Origin: Alicyclobacillus hesperidum
GTDB taxonomy: Bacteria; Bacillota; Bacilli; Alicyclobacillales; Alicyclobacillaceae
Reading direction: 5' to 3'
Assembly: GCF_900107035.1 (NCBI RefSeq)
Contig: NZ_FNOJ01000001.1
Location: forward strand, 62,001-126,000
DNA length: 64,000 nucleotides
The number at the start of each line of letters is the position of its first letter. The stretch's first letter is position 1. This document shows positions 47,152 through 55,654 of this stretch, piece after piece. The notes under the pieces were generated by a model. The model was given only the letters and a program-made list of their open reading frames with translations, was not told the origin of the DNA and made no database searches. The position numbers and the translations under genes are program-made.

Positions 47152-47585
47152 ACGCGGGCCTCACCTGCCAAAGCTGCTCGAGCAGCCGCCTGCGGGGATG
47201 CCGGATCCAGTTGCATGAATTCAATTGGGTTACCGTCCGGATCGTGCGACCAACATTGCCAGTTCTTGTCCAAACCTTGTTTGGGCGCGACGTCTAGGGG
47301 CGCACCTTTGTCACGCAGGGCTTCGGCAACTTGCTGGATGTCGTCGACTTCAAAGCAAAGGTGTGCAAACCCGATGCGATCCGGCGCCGAATGCGTTTTC
47401 ACCGAACCGCCATAAAATAACTCGATGAAACGCCCATCGGGACAGCGCAAATAAACAATCCATGGCGTTCCATCTTCACGATGGATGTCAAATGCCCGAT
47501 GGCAACCGAGAACATCGCAATAAAAGCGCAACGATGCCTCCATATCTTCAACCGTTAACGCCACATGCCCGATTCCTTGAATCAT
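47148..47585 (-). CDS. VOC family protein (glyoxalase-like)
   Basis: This 145-residue protein starts GHVALTVEDMEASLRFYCDVLG and has the second-half signature FAHLCFEVDDIQQV and DPDGNPIEFMQL, typical of vicinal-oxygen-chelate enzymes. Metal ligands would be His7, Glu in IELF, His in FAHL and Glu in IEFM. It is the first gene of the operon, with GAGGAGG before the ATG. In such a setting an epimerase, lyase or isomerase acting on a keto-sugar is plausible; the reaction is unknown. Confidence 0.88.
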   Translation of the reverse strand: MIQGIGHVALTVEDMEASLRFYCDVLGCHRAFDIHREDGTPWIVYLRCPDGRFIELFYGGSVKTHSAPDRIGFAHLCFEVDDIQQVAEALRDKGAPLDVAPKQGLDKNWQCWSHDPDGNPIEFMQLDPASPQAAARAALAGEARV

Positions 47586-47721
47586 GGCTTGCCTCCTCGG
47601 ACTCCTCTTCGAGCGTGCAGCCTTGTGATACGCTCACCGCATGCTGCTGCCCAGATCCTATTGAACCATATCACTCAAGCTAGCCGCCATCACCTATGTG
47701 GTCGTCTCATTGCGGATCTGG

Positions 47722-48273
47722 CTACCTACCCCGCGATTTTGCCTCAATGGAGAGCAACCTCTGCACGCCCCACTTTGCGCCGCTGGCCAATAGGATGTAG
47801 ATGGGAATGGAATACAGCGGACTCCAATGGTACGACTGATACATGTCCAGCCATGTAAACAGAGGTTCGACCAACGAGACCAGAATTCCTATGATGGCGA
47901 CAACAGCCACAAATTTCGGCCAGGTCGGGCACAACTGATATACGAGCGTAAACGTGACTGGAATAATGGACAAATCGATGGGCAGCAGAGGAGTATACAT
48001 AAACCAGAAAAGACGCTGTCGATATCCCCAGAGCATCAAGTTGGTGCCGATCACGTCCATAATGCTGGCCAAAATGCCAATGCAAGAGGCGTATACGAGC
48101 ATCTCGAACAAACGACGAGGATCCACAAAACGGATCCATACCAGCCATGGTACAAACAATAATGCAACGGACAGCCACCATTGCCAGCGAAACACTTCAT
48201 GGCTCACCCAATACTCGTACAGCAAATGGGATAAGGCTGTGCGGGTCGTTTCGATATCGGCAAAGGAAGGCAC
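47722..48273 (-). CDS. CBO0543 family membrane protein
   Basis: This 183-residue protein has five to six hydrophobic segments and Trp-rich loops (WQWWLSVALLFVPWLVW), matching the CBO0543 family common in spore formers. Function unknown. GTG at 48273 is used because AAAAGGAG lies about 11 nt upstream; an upstream in-frame TTG at 48321 has no such site. It lies 136 nt before the VOC operon on the same strand, with no clear terminator between. Confidence 0.7.
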   Translation of the reverse strand: MPSFADIETTRTALSHLLYEYWVSHEVFRWQWWLSVALLFVPWLVWIRFVDPRRLFEMLVYASCIGILASIMDVIGTNLMLWGYRQRLFWFMYTPLLPIDLSIIPVTFTLVYQLCPTWPKFVAVVAIIGILVSLVEPLFTWLDMYQSYHWSPLYSIPIYILLASGAKWGVQRLLSIEAKSRGR

Positions 48274-48475
48274 CAGTGAATGAACTCCTTTTCGTTTGGA
48301 TCTGGATTGTAGTATGTCCAATTTTGCATCGTAAACTTTTCCTCGGAGTCATTGGCGACACCCTCCAGCTAAGAGCAGCGTCAGACCTGTTCCTTTCTTC
48401 CAAGCATTGCAAATCGACGCCCTGCATATGCCCCTATCAAGGAATTGAACTCTGCCAACCAGCGCATTTGGAGGA

Positions 48476-48697
48476 ATGAACCGTGGGGCTGCGCGAGATA
48501 TTTCAACAGCAGATGCCTTTTATCACTATACAACTAAGCAAGCCTTTATCTGGCCGTACGACGAACAAGCGCGCTTGATTGGGGAACATCTATATGTCGA
48601 TATGACAAGTGCTAAGGTCGAGAGATTGAACACAGATGATGTCGTTACAACCGACTGGGTTCAGCAAACAGCAAAAGCATTACTCAGAACACTCTAA
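48476..48697 (+). CDS. Small unrecognised ORF, possibly a gene remnant
   Basis: This 73-residue frame is preceded by GGAGGA that abuts the ATG. The C-terminal half (from YDEQARLIGEHLYVDM) looks protein-like, with balanced composition, while the first part is less convincing. A second frame from GTG at 48491 has better spacing but stops after 31 codons, so a frameshift is possible. I do not recognise a family. A hairpin follows at 48775-48804. Confidence 0.35.
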   Translation: MNRGAARDISTADAFYHYTTKQAFIWPYDEQARLIGEHLYVDMTSAKVERLNTDDVVTTDWVQQTAKALLRTL

Positions 48698-48773
48698 GCT
48701 GCGCACGCAAAATGACGATGTAAACACCATGCTGTAACCTCTTGAAATACGGTGCCCACTATCACCTGTACCC

Positions 48774-48810
48774 GGGCTGTCTGTACCAAACAGAGCAGAC
48801 AGCCTTCGTT
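48774..48810 (+). terminator. Terminator-like hairpin
   Basis: Perfect 9-bp arms (48775-48783 and 48796-48804) are followed by TTCGTTCT. It lies 77 nt after the small ORF and before the ydeI-like promoter. Confidence 0.5.
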
Positions 48811-48832
48811 CTCCCGCAGCGATGTCATCTGC

Positions 48833-48861
48833 TTCCCCGATAAGTATTCTTTCAGTATAAT
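48833..48861 (+). promoter_or_regulatory. Promoter of the ydeI-like gene
   Basis: A perfect TATAAT at 48856-48861 has a weak TTCCCC -35 at 17 nt spacing, 40 nt before the start codon. Confidence 0.5.
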
Positions 48862-48900
48862 GAACTCACTCAAGATGTCCTTTACCGAGAAGGAGAATTC

Positions 48901-49497
48901 ATGACGGTTCAACGCATAACCAATCCGAAGGTAGACTCCTTTTTTCAAAGGCTGACGACCTGGAAAGAAGAGTTTACCGCAATGAGAGCCATCGCCCTCG
49001 ATTGTGGTCTATCAGAAGAACTCAAATGGGGCTGGCCTTGTTATACCGAACAAGGAAAAAACATCGTGCTCATGCATGGGTTTAAAGAGTATTGCGCGTT
49101 TTTGTTTTTTAAAGGAGCGCTACTGCCTGATCCCAATCAGATTCTCGTGCAGCAAACCGAAAACGTACAATCGACACGACAAGTTCGTTTTACGACGATT
49201 CAAGATATCAGGTCCATGGAAGACGTGCTCAAAGATTATATTCAAAGAGCTATCGAAGTGGAACAAGCTGGTCTCCAAGTCGAACGCAAAAAAACCGAAG
49301 ACTTCCCGATCCCTGAGGAACTCCAAGCCAAGTTTGAGGAGCTTCCTGCACTGAAAGATGCCTTTGGCAATTTGACCCCAGGTCGCCAACGTGCGTATCT
49401 GCTCTATTTTGCACAACCCAAACAGTCGAAGACGCGCACCTCTAGAATTGAGAAGTATGTAGATAAGATACTGGAGGGAAAGGGCATGAATGACTAA
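48901..49497 (+). CDS. YdeI/DUF1801-family protein
   Basis: This 198-residue soluble protein has the DUF1801 segment ELKWGWPCYTEQGKNIVLM followed by KEYCAFLFFKGALLPDP, then a C-terminal domain with LTPGRQRAYLLYFAQPKQSKTR, which is the YdeI-type OmdA end. The reaction is unknown; homologues are sometimes called bacteriocin-protection proteins on thin evidence. AAGGAG lies 5 nt before the ATG. Codons end more often in A/T than in the flanking genes, which hints at acquisition. Confidence 0.85.
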   Translation: MTVQRITNPKVDSFFQRLTTWKEEFTAMRAIALDCGLSEELKWGWPCYTEQGKNIVLMHGFKEYCAFLFFKGALLPDPNQILVQQTENVQSTRQVRFTTIQDIRSMEDVLKDYIQRAIEVEQAGLQVERKKTEDFPIPEELQAKFEELPALKDAFGNLTPGRQRAYLLYFAQPKQSKTRTSRIEKYVDKILEGKGMND

Positions 49498-49531
49498 GCC
49501 GCCCCTACTTCGCGCAAACTCTGGGGCGGCT
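49497..49531. terminator. Terminator-like hairpin between convergent genes
   Basis: Nine-bp GC arms (49497-49505 and 49523-49531) stand between the ydeI-like gene and cotJC. No U tract is present. Confidence 0.45.
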
Positions 49532-49538
49532 CATCCGC

Positions 49539-50117
49539 TCAAAACAGCTTCTTGGTACTGTTGTACTCCTTCAAAATTTCGACCGCTTCGCGAAACCTGA
49601 GTGAATGCACCACCTCTCGTTCCCGTAAAAACCGTAAACTGTCCACAATATCCGGATCGTCCGTGTTATCGATAATCCATTGATATGTGGCGCGCGCCTT
49701 TTCTTCGGCAGCGATATCCTCATACAGATCCGCAATGGGATCGCCCTTGGCTTGGATATAGGTCGCCGTCCACGGATTTCCTGCGGCATCATGGTAAAAT
49801 AGTGCGTGGCCATGGTTGACATAGTGATCAGCCAAACCCGCTGCCCGCAATTGGTCTGGTGTTGCATCTTTGGTCAACTTATACACCATTGTTGCAATCA
49901 TTTCGAGATGAGCAAATTCCTCTGTCCCGATGTCCGTTAGCAGCCCGATGACCTTATCCGGAATCGAGTAGCGCTGATTCAGATACCGTAGTGCCGCGGA
50001 CAATTCACCGTCCGCGCCACCGTATTGCTCAATCAGCATTTTGGCGAGCTTCGGATCGCACTTACTCACGCGAACGGGATATTGAAGCTTTTTTTCATAA
50101 ATCCAGATAGCCTTCAC
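49539..50117 (-). CDS. cotJC: Spore coat protein CotJC (Mn-catalase family)
   Basis: This 192-residue protein is almost textbook CotJC: YEKKLQYPVRVSKCDPKLAK, DIGTEEFAHLEMIATMVYKL and AAEEKARATYQW carry the Glu/His ligands of the dimanganese site. It belongs to the inner coat. The start is odd: GTG at 50117 abuts GGGG, while the best ribosome binding site (GGTGAAGG) sits inside it, and homologues begin Met-Trp where this frame has ATC-TGG. Confidence 0.95.
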   Translation of the reverse strand: MKAIWIYEKKLQYPVRVSKCDPKLAKMLIEQYGGADGELSAALRYLNQRYSIPDKVIGLLTDIGTEEFAHLEMIATMVYKLTKDATPDQLRAAGLADHYVNHGHALFYHDAAGNPWTATYIQAKGDPIADLYEDIAAEEKARATYQWIIDNTDDPDIVDSLRFLREREVVHSLRFREAVEILKEYNSTKKLF

Positions 50118-50153
50118 CCCCTATGGTTGTGGCCGGTGTAACCCGAGTTTTGA

Positions 50154-50429
50154 TTAAACCTGCCATGGCCAAGGAGTCTGCGACCACGCCCATTTGCCGC
50201 CACTGATAGGGCTGACGCCAAACTCATACAAGGGTCCGAATGCAGCTTCAAACTGCGTCATCAAATTGTGCTTCCGCTTCTGGAACTGAGTGAATTGCGC
50301 AAGTGCTTGCTCGTCTTCTGGGTGTGTATCGAGATACAAGGTCAACTCACAGAGGACAAAATCAATAGACTGCAATTCGTGAAGGTACTGGTAATAGGCC
50401 TTTGGCATTTGCGGCGGTGCCTCGCTCAT
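50154..50429 (-). CDS. cotJB: Spore coat protein CotJB
   Basis: This 91-residue protein has the CotJB core LQSIDFVLCELTLYLDTHPED. ATG at 50429 overlaps the cotJA stop (ATGA), with GGGGAGG 9 nt upstream. It ends 36 nt before cotJC. CotJB and CotJC are interdependent for coat assembly in B. subtilis. Confidence 0.93.
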   Translation of the reverse strand: MSEAPPQMPKAYYQYLHELQSIDFVLCELTLYLDTHPEDEQALAQFTQFQKRKHNLMTQFEAAFGPLYEFGVSPISGGKWAWSQTPWPWQV

Positions 50430-50653
50430 TCTGCTTCGCCTCCCCGCGTCTCTGGTGGATACGGGCTGTAGTATTCGGGCCACAACGTTCCCTTGCGAAG
50501 CGCCTCGTGTGGAGCAAACTGTTTGCGAGCACTAGTTTGAAAAGGCTGTAACACATTAGGAGGAACATTGAAGTATCTTGTACGGGGTGAACATGGGTCA
50601 AACGGACTGTGATAAGATCGATAGACGCGCCATTGTGACGGCGTTTTTTCCAC
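50426..50653 (-). CDS. cotJA: Spore coat protein CotJA
   Basis: This protein of about 75 residues has the CotJA features YHSPFDPC near the N-terminus and EALRKGTLWPEYYSPY near the C-terminus, and is Pro/Tyr-rich. GTG at 50653 follows AGGAGGGG with rather long spacing; TTG at 50662 and ATG at 50677 are in-frame alternatives. It is the first gene of cotJABC. Confidence 0.88.
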   Translation of the reverse strand: MEKTPSQWRVYRSYHSPFDPCSPRTRYFNVPPNVLQPFQTSARKQFAPHEALRKGTLWPEYYSPYPPETRGGEAE

Positions 50654-50763
50654 GGTGGACAAATCCCCTCCTGTCATGGCGGTTTCAGCCAATCTATATG
50701 CAGATGGAATGACAAAAAGTCCACCGTTTCGACACACCTGTTACGCCATCGCCAATGCCCCAC

Positions 50764-51318
50764 TTATCCATGTAACGCGATCGCGACGATCACGCCGACG
50801 ACGATGCCGCCTAGGATCTCGATTGGCTTATGACCTACCTGTTCGTTTAGCACGGGCCAATCGATTAACCACCAAGGCATCCTCACCACAGACAAAGGTC
50901 GGATTCCGGCCACCGGTTCACCAGGGCTTGGCTTGGGCGCCGCATCGCGTGGACGCTGTTCTCCAGCTTCACCGCTGTGTTCGAGCAGGTGTTGACCGCG
51001 AAGATCGCGCAATAGGCGATTGAGCACGGCTGCTTGCCGCCCTGTTTGCCAACGCACGCCGGCCGCATCGTACATCACGACGGCAGCGACAAAGAAGCCA
51101 ATCCCCAAAACGGGATCAGATCCCCCCGAATGCATCCAAAGTTCAGCAGCGAGCGCGATCACGGCGGCTGTATGGGAGCTCGGCATGCCACCGGAATTTC
51201 GCACCTGTCGCCAATCCCAAGTCCGCATCTGGATCATCACAAACACAGGCTTCAACAACTGGGCGACAATCATCGCCACGAGCGGCGCGGCCCACATGTC
51301 TGACCACACGTGCAGCAA
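50764..51318 (-). CDS. yuiD: YuiD-type divergent PAP2/acid phosphatase membrane protein
   Basis: This protein of about 184 residues has the DUF212 pattern: a first helix with VAQLLKPVFVM, SGGMPSSHTAAVIALA, a segment VVMYDAAGVRWQTGRQAAVLN, and a C-terminal membrane helix. The SGGMPSSHT segment resembles the phosphatase motif of PAP2 enzymes. Function is not established. TTG at 51318 has AAAGGAG 9 nt upstream. The gene follows the methyltransferase by 16 nt. Confidence 0.85.
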   Translation of the reverse strand: MLHVWSDMWAAPLVAMIVAQLLKPVFVMIQMRTWDWRQVRNSGGMPSSHTAAVIALAAELWMHSGGSDPVLGIGFFVAAVVMYDAAGVRWQTGRQAAVLNRLLRDLRGQHLLEHSGEAGEQRPRDAAPKPSPGEPVAGIRPLSVVRMPWWLIDWPVLNEQVGHKPIEILGGIVVGVIVAIALHG

Positions 51319-51334
51319 GCCAAAACGCTCCTTT

Positions 51335-52123
51335 CTACAAGCGATTGCCGTCGAGACTTTGCCGAAACGACTCGTACAAAAGGACGCTACCGGCAACGGC
51401 GGCGTTCAAACTTTCTGCACCACCGGCCATCGGGATGGCAATCATCATGTCCGCGAGATCGCGAACCGTAGCGCTGACGCCCTGAGCCTCACTGCCGATT
51501 ACCACCAGTCGGTCTCCGCACAGATTCGCCTCGTAGCATGGATCCGATCCCTCAGCCGCCGCGACGGCCACGCGACCTGCCGGGTGCAAACCGCGCCAGC
51601 GTTTGATGAAGCTGACGCTGTCTTCTATGTACAAATCAAGTCGAAACATGCCCCCCATCGAGGCGCGAACCACCTTGGGCGCGAATGGATCTACCGTTTG
51701 ACTGCCGCAACAAACAGCCGTGTATCCAAATGCTTCTGCAGTCCGCAACAGCGTCCCGACGTTGCCTGGATCCTGGATGCCGTCCAACAGCACGCAACGA
51801 GCCCCGATGGTCGGCGTTGGCTGCGGAATGTGAGCGACGGCAATCACTCCTTGCGGCGTCGTCGTGTCGGCAACCGCAGCAAACGCATTGGGAGACAGCT
51901 CAAACCACTTATTTTGCGCTTTTGGATGTTCCCTCAACGCCAAAGGAAGTTCGTCCGATCCGGTATCCCACAGTAAGGCATCCACTTCGTATGAACTATC
52001 GAGCAGTTCGGCAACCAAACGCTTTCCTTCGGCGAGAAACCGCCCGTGTTTTACACGGCCCTTCTTCGTTTTCAACTGACTCCACAGCCGGACTCGCTCG
52101 TTATGTACCGATTCGATATACAC
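51335..52123 (-). CDS. TrmH/SpoU-family RNA 2'-O-methyltransferase
   Basis: This 262-residue methyltransferase has a short N-terminal RNA-binding part and the SPOUT fold. Motif 1 is in LLDGIQDPGNVGTLLRTAEAFG, motif 2 in LVVIGSEAQGVS, and motif 3 in IPMAGGAESLNAAVAGSVLLYE, which forms the knotted SAM site. It probably methylates rRNA, as does the family member RlmB; the site is unknown. GTG at 52123 has GGGAGG about 10 nt upstream. It is separated from rplT by a terminator. Confidence 0.9.
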   Translation of the reverse strand: MYIESVHNERVRLWSQLKTKKGRVKHGRFLAEGKRLVAELLDSSYEVDALLWDTGSDELPLALREHPKAQNKWFELSPNAFAAVADTTTPQGVIAVAHIPQPTPTIGARCVLLDGIQDPGNVGTLLRTAEAFGYTAVCCGSQTVDPFAPKVVRASMGGMFRLDLYIEDSVSFIKRWRGLHPAGRVAVAAAEGSDPCYEANLCGDRLVVIGSEAQGVSATVRDLADMMIAIPMAGGAESLNAAVAGSVLLYESFRQSLDGNRL

Positions 52124-52154
52124 GCCGCCACCGCCTCCCGTCCGGGTCGCTCAT

Positions 52155-52184
52155 GAGAAAAAGACCCGGTCGCCAGCGACCGGG
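52155..52184 (-). terminator. Intrinsic terminator after rplT
   Basis: A perfect 9-bp GC stem (52165-52173 and 52176-52184) is followed on the minus strand by TCTTTTTCTC. Confidence 0.9.
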
Positions 52185-52193
52185 ACTCTGCCA

Positions 52194-52553
52194 TCAGGCG
52201 TTCAGCTTTTCGCGTGCTACGTTGACCAGTTGCGTAAATGCCGCGCCGTCCGTCACAGCGAGATCAGCGAGCATCTTGCGGTTCACCTCGATGCCGGCAA
52301 GCTTCAGACCATACATGAACTTGTTGTAAGACAATCCATTCGATCTCGCTGCGGCATTGATGCGCTGAATCCAGAGGCGACGGAAGTCGCGCTTGCGAAC
52401 CCGACGGTCGCGATACGCGTACATCAACGACTTCATAACTTGCTGTTTCGCCGTGCGGAACAGCGTATGTTTCGAACCGCGGTAACCGCGGGCGAGCTTT
52501 AAAATCTTCTTATGGCGACGACGCGTCACCTTACCACTTTTTACACGTGCCAT
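52194..52553 (-). CDS. rplT: Ribosomal protein L20
   Basis: This 119-residue basic protein starts [21 protein letters not shown] and has the helical domain with [26 protein letters not shown]. It is an early assembly protein of the 50S subunit and the likely repressor of its own operon through the leader at 53423-53630. Confidence 0.97.
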   Translation of the reverse strand: MARVKSGKVTRRRHKKILKLARGYRGSKHTLFRTAKQQVMKSLMYAYRDRRVRKRDFRRLWIQRINAAARSNGLSYNKFMYGLKLAGIEVNRKMLADLAVTDGAAFTQLVNVAREKLNA

Positions 52554-52625
52554 GGTTGCAAATCCTCCTCAGATGGATCGCCCGCTCGTACGAGCCGGGC
52601 GCTGGTACGTTCAATGCTCCAGCAA

Positions 52626-52829
52626 TTATTTATAAGCGACCAACTGTTTAATGCGCTTGACGTCGCTCGGCGAGACCAAAGTCGTCCCCCGCAGGCGGCG
52701 CTTGCGGCTCGGCGACTTATGTTCAGCCTTGTGGTATGCGAACGCATGCGGGCGCTTCAGCTTGCCAGACGCCGTCCGCTTGACGCGCTTTTTGAGACCG
52801 CTGTGCGACTTCATCTTCATCTTCGCCAT
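52626..52829 (-). CDS. rpmI: Ribosomal protein L35
   Basis: This 67-residue protein has the L35 segments MAKMKMKSHSGLKKRVKRT and HKSPSRKRRLRG. ATG at 52829 gives the normal length, with GGAGG 11 nt upstream. Confidence 0.96.
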   Translation of the reverse strand: MAKMKMKSHSGLKKRVKRTASGKLKRPHAFAYHKAEHKSPSRKRRLRGTTLVSPSDVKRIKQLVAYK

Positions 52830-52900
52830 ATCGTTTCTGTCCTCCAATATTGATTAGCCAGCATCCCGGCGGATCATTCTCGTAGATGGTTCTGCAAGGA

Positions 52901-53422
52901 TCAAGCACTCGGCTGTCGCGGCGCGAGAATCATGACCATATGACGGCCTTCCAGCTTCGGCATGCGTTCGACAATCGCCTGTTCCTCAGCTGATTTGGCC
53001 AACCGCAACAACAATTCCTGACCGAGGTTTTGGTGCGTGATTTCCCGTCCGCGAAACCGAACAGAAACCTTGACCTTCGAACCTTCTTTTAAAAACTTGA
53101 TGACGTTCTTGAGCTTGACGTTCAAGTCGTGTTCGTCAATATTGGGCGTCATCCGGACTTCTTTGAGCAGAACAACTTTTTGATTCTTACGAGATTCCTT
53201 TTCCTTCTTGCTCTGCTCGTACTTGAACTTGCCGTAGTCCATAATGCGGCAAACAGGTGGTTTCGCGTTGGGCGCGACGTTGACAAGATCCAAATTGCGC
53301 TCTTCAGCCAGTCGCAGTGCATCGCGCAAAGGCATAATGCCAAGCTGCTGGTTTTCGGCGTCAACGACGCGCACTTCGCGAGCGCGAATACCTTCGTTTA
53401 CCTGATACCCTTCTTTGCTAAT
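52901..53422 (-). CDS. infC: Translation initiation factor IF-3
   Basis: This 173-residue factor has an N-terminal ribosome-binding domain (NEGIRAREVRVVDAENQQLG) and a C-terminal domain (RMTPNIDEHDLNVK, KVKVSVRFRGRE). The start is the AUU codon at 53422, not the first ATG, GTG or TTG: GGAGGTG lies 7 nt upstream and the extra 16 residues are conserved in IF-3. IF-3 discriminates against AUU, so this codon gives autogenous control. It is the first gene of infC-rpmI-rplT. Confidence 0.95.
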   Translation of the reverse strand: MSKEGYQVNEGIRAREVRVVDAENQQLGIMPLRDALRLAEERNLDLVNVAPNAKPPVCRIMDYGKFKYEQSKKEKESRKNQKVVLLKEVRMTPNIDEHDLNVKLKNVIKFLKEGSKVKVSVRFRGREITHQNLGQELLLRLAKSAEEQAIVERMPKLEGRHMVMILAPRQPSA

Positions 53423-53630
53423 CTGGTGTCACCTCCATAAAATCCGACCCGAACCGCAACACAAAAGCGCAGGCACACATATGCCTGCGCTCCCTAGATG
53501 ACCGCGTAAAACGCGCCTAGTCATCGATTCATGTGAAATCGATAAGACTCGCATTGTCTAGGAACCTGTCAGCATATGCCGATCAGGTGAGAAGCGGCAG
53601 GCTTCTGCTTACTCAATTTCGTACTATAAC
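53423..53630 (-). promoter_or_regulatory. L20-type leader of infC-rpmI-rplT
   Basis: A leader of about 200 nt contains a complex fold (arms around 53498-53600, including GACAGGT near 53573-53567), then a terminator at 53462-53490 before the infC ribosome binding site. Layout and position match the Bacillus L20 leader, in which L20 binding promotes attenuation. Confidence 0.8.
53462..53490 (-). terminator. Attenuator terminator in the infC leader
   Basis: Perfect 9-bp arms (53467-53475 and 53482-53490) with a 6-nt loop are followed by TTTTGTGTT on the minus strand, 40 nt before the infC start. Confidence 0.88.
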
Positions 53631-53636
53631 ATGCGT

Positions 53637-53665
53637 ATTTTAACCAAAGGACTCTACAACGTCAA
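53637..53665 (-). promoter_or_regulatory. Promoter of the infC operon
   Basis: TTGACG and TAAAAT are exactly 17 nt apart, just past the thrS stop codon; both differ from consensus at one position. Confidence 0.75.
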
Positions 53666-53670
53666 GGCTC

Positions 53671-55617
53671 TTACGGCTCCACCAACAATTCCTTGGCATC
53701 AATTTCGGCACGCAGCCGCCCTGCAAACGCGTCAATGGCCATCTGCCCCTGATCCCCGGCCTGATACTTGCGCACGGAAACGGTGCCTTCTTGTAGTTCG
53801 CGTTGACCGACGACAAGCGTGTATGGGATCTTGTGGATTTGGGCCTGACGGATCTTGTAGCCAATCTTGTCAGGACGAACGTCGGCTTCCACACGCAAGC
53901 CCATTTCGCGCAATTTGTCCGCCACCTCTTCTGCGTATGCGGCAAAGTCATCTGCCACAGAGGCTACAACAGCTTGTGTTGGAGCCAGCCAAGCCGGGAA
54001 AGCACCCTTATACTGCTCAATCAAGAACGCCGTAAAGCGCTCCATCGTGCCGACAACCCCGCGGTGAATGACGACCGGGCGATGGCGTTCACCGTCCTCC
54101 CCAACATACTCCAAGTTAAATCGATTAGGCAGATGAAAGTCGAGCTGAACCGTGGACAGCGTCTCGTCTTTACCCAACGCGGTGCGCACCTGCACATCCA
54201 GCTTGGGACCATAGAACGCGGCTTCGCCGGGCGCTTCTACAAATTCAAGCCCCAACTCCTCCATCGCCTGCCGCAACATGCCTTGCGCTAACTCCCACAT
54301 CTCGTCGTTCTGCACATACTTCTCGGTATTGGCGGGATCGCGATAGCTCAACCGATGATAGTAGTCGCGGATGCCAAAATCCTTGTACACGCGCTCGATC
54401 AATCTGACCACGCGGATGAACTCGCTCTGAATTTGATCGGGTCGGCAGAAAATATGCGCGTCGTTTAGGGTCATCGCACGCACGCGTTGCAAACCGGCCA
54501 GTGCGCCTGACATTTCGTATCGGTGCATGGTACCGAGCTCCGCTATGCGAATCGGTAGCTCACGGTAGCTATGCAGATGGTTTTTGTACACCATCATGTG
54601 ATGCGGACAGTTCATCGGTCGCAACACGAGTTCTTCGTTATCCATCTCCATAGGTGGATACATGTCCTCATGATAATGTTCCCAGTGACCGGAAATCTTG
54701 TACAGTTCCACGCTTGCCAAGTGCGGTGTGTAGACGTGCTGATACCCGAGCGACTCTTCGAGATCGACAATGTAGCGCTCAATGGTGCGCCGAATCTTCG
54801 CGCCATTGGGCAACCAAAGCGGCAACCCCTGTCCGACCTCTGGCGACAGCATGAAGATGTCGAGTTCCTTGCCTAGACGGCGATGATCGCGCTCGCGCGC
54901 CTCTTGTTGAAGCCGATTATACTCATCGAGATCCGACTTCTTCGCAAACGCCACGGCATACAGCCGCGTGAGCATTTCGCGATCCGAATCCCCCCGCCAG
55001 TATGCGCCTGCCAGGTTGCCCAATTGAAATACCTTAATCCGGCCGGTTGACGGCAAATGCGGGCCCCGGCAAAGATCGACAAACTCGGCCTGGCGATAGA
55101 TGGTTAACGTCGTTTCCTCAGGTAAGTCACGAATAATCTCGACCTTAAACCGGTCTTCGCGCGCCTCGAACATTTGCAAGGCATCTTCCCGGGAAATGAC
55201 CTCGCGGACGACCGGATAGTCCGCATCGATAATCTTCTGCATCTCTTCCGCAATGCGCGGCAGATCCTCCGGCGTGAAGTCGTGATCGGCAAAATCGTAA
55301 TAAAAACCGTTTTCGATCACGGGACCTATGGCAAACTTGGTGCCTGGAAACAAGCGGGAAACCGCCTGCGCCATAACATGCGCACAGGTGTGCCGCATGA
55401 CGTCGACACCCTCGGGATCTTTGAGCGTCAACAGTTCCACTTGTGCGCCATCGGCGATCTCACGAGCGAGATCGACAACTTGCCCGTCCGCCTTCGCCGC
55501 CACTGCCTCCTTAGCCAGGCGCGGGCTGATGGCAGCAGCTAGATCTGCATACGTGCTGCCAACGGGCATGGCCCTTTCCGAACCATCTTTCAACCGAACG
55601 ACAATGTCCTGTGCCAC
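53671..55617 (-). CDS. thrS: Threonyl-tRNA synthetase
   Basis: This 648-residue class II synthetase has an N-terminal TGS domain (about 1-62), an editing domain with [11 protein letters not shown], a catalytic core with zinc-binding Cys in [10 protein letters not shown], and a C-terminal anticodon-binding domain. GTG at 55617 has AAGGGAG 8 nt upstream; the longer frame lies in the T-box leader. It follows ytxC, the order known from B. subtilis. Confidence 0.97.
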   Translation of the reverse strand: MAQDIVVRLKDGSERAMPVGSTYADLAAAISPRLAKEAVAAKADGQVVDLAREIADGAQVELLTLKDPEGVDVMRHTCAHVMAQAVSRLFPGTKFAIGPVIENGFYYDFADHDFTPEDLPRIAEEMQKIIDADYPVVREVISREDALQMFEAREDRFKVEIIRDLPEETTLTIYRQAEFVDLCRGPHLPSTGRIKVFQLGNLAGAYWRGDSDREMLTRLYAVAFAKKSDLDEYNRLQQEARERDHRRLGKELDIFMLSPEVGQGLPLWLPNGAKIRRTIERYIVDLEESLGYQHVYTPHLASVELYKISGHWEHYHEDMYPPMEMDNEELVLRPMNCPHHMMVYKNHLHSYRELPIRIAELGTMHRYEMSGALAGLQRVRAMTLNDAHIFCRPDQIQSEFIRVVRLIERVYKDFGIRDYYHRLSYRDPANTEKYVQNDEMWELAQGMLRQAMEELGLEFVEAPGEAAFYGPKLDVQVRTALGKDETLSTVQLDFHLPNRFNLEYVGEDGERHRPVVIHRGVVGTMERFTAFLIEQYKGAFPAWLAPTQAVVASVADDFAAYAEEVADKLREMGLRVEADVRPDKIGYKIRQAQIHKIPYTLVVGQRELQEGTVSVRKYQAGDQGQMAIDAFAGRLRAEIDAKELLVEP

Positions 55618-55654
55618 GATTCGTTCTCCCTTCTGATATGCAATGGTGAAACGA

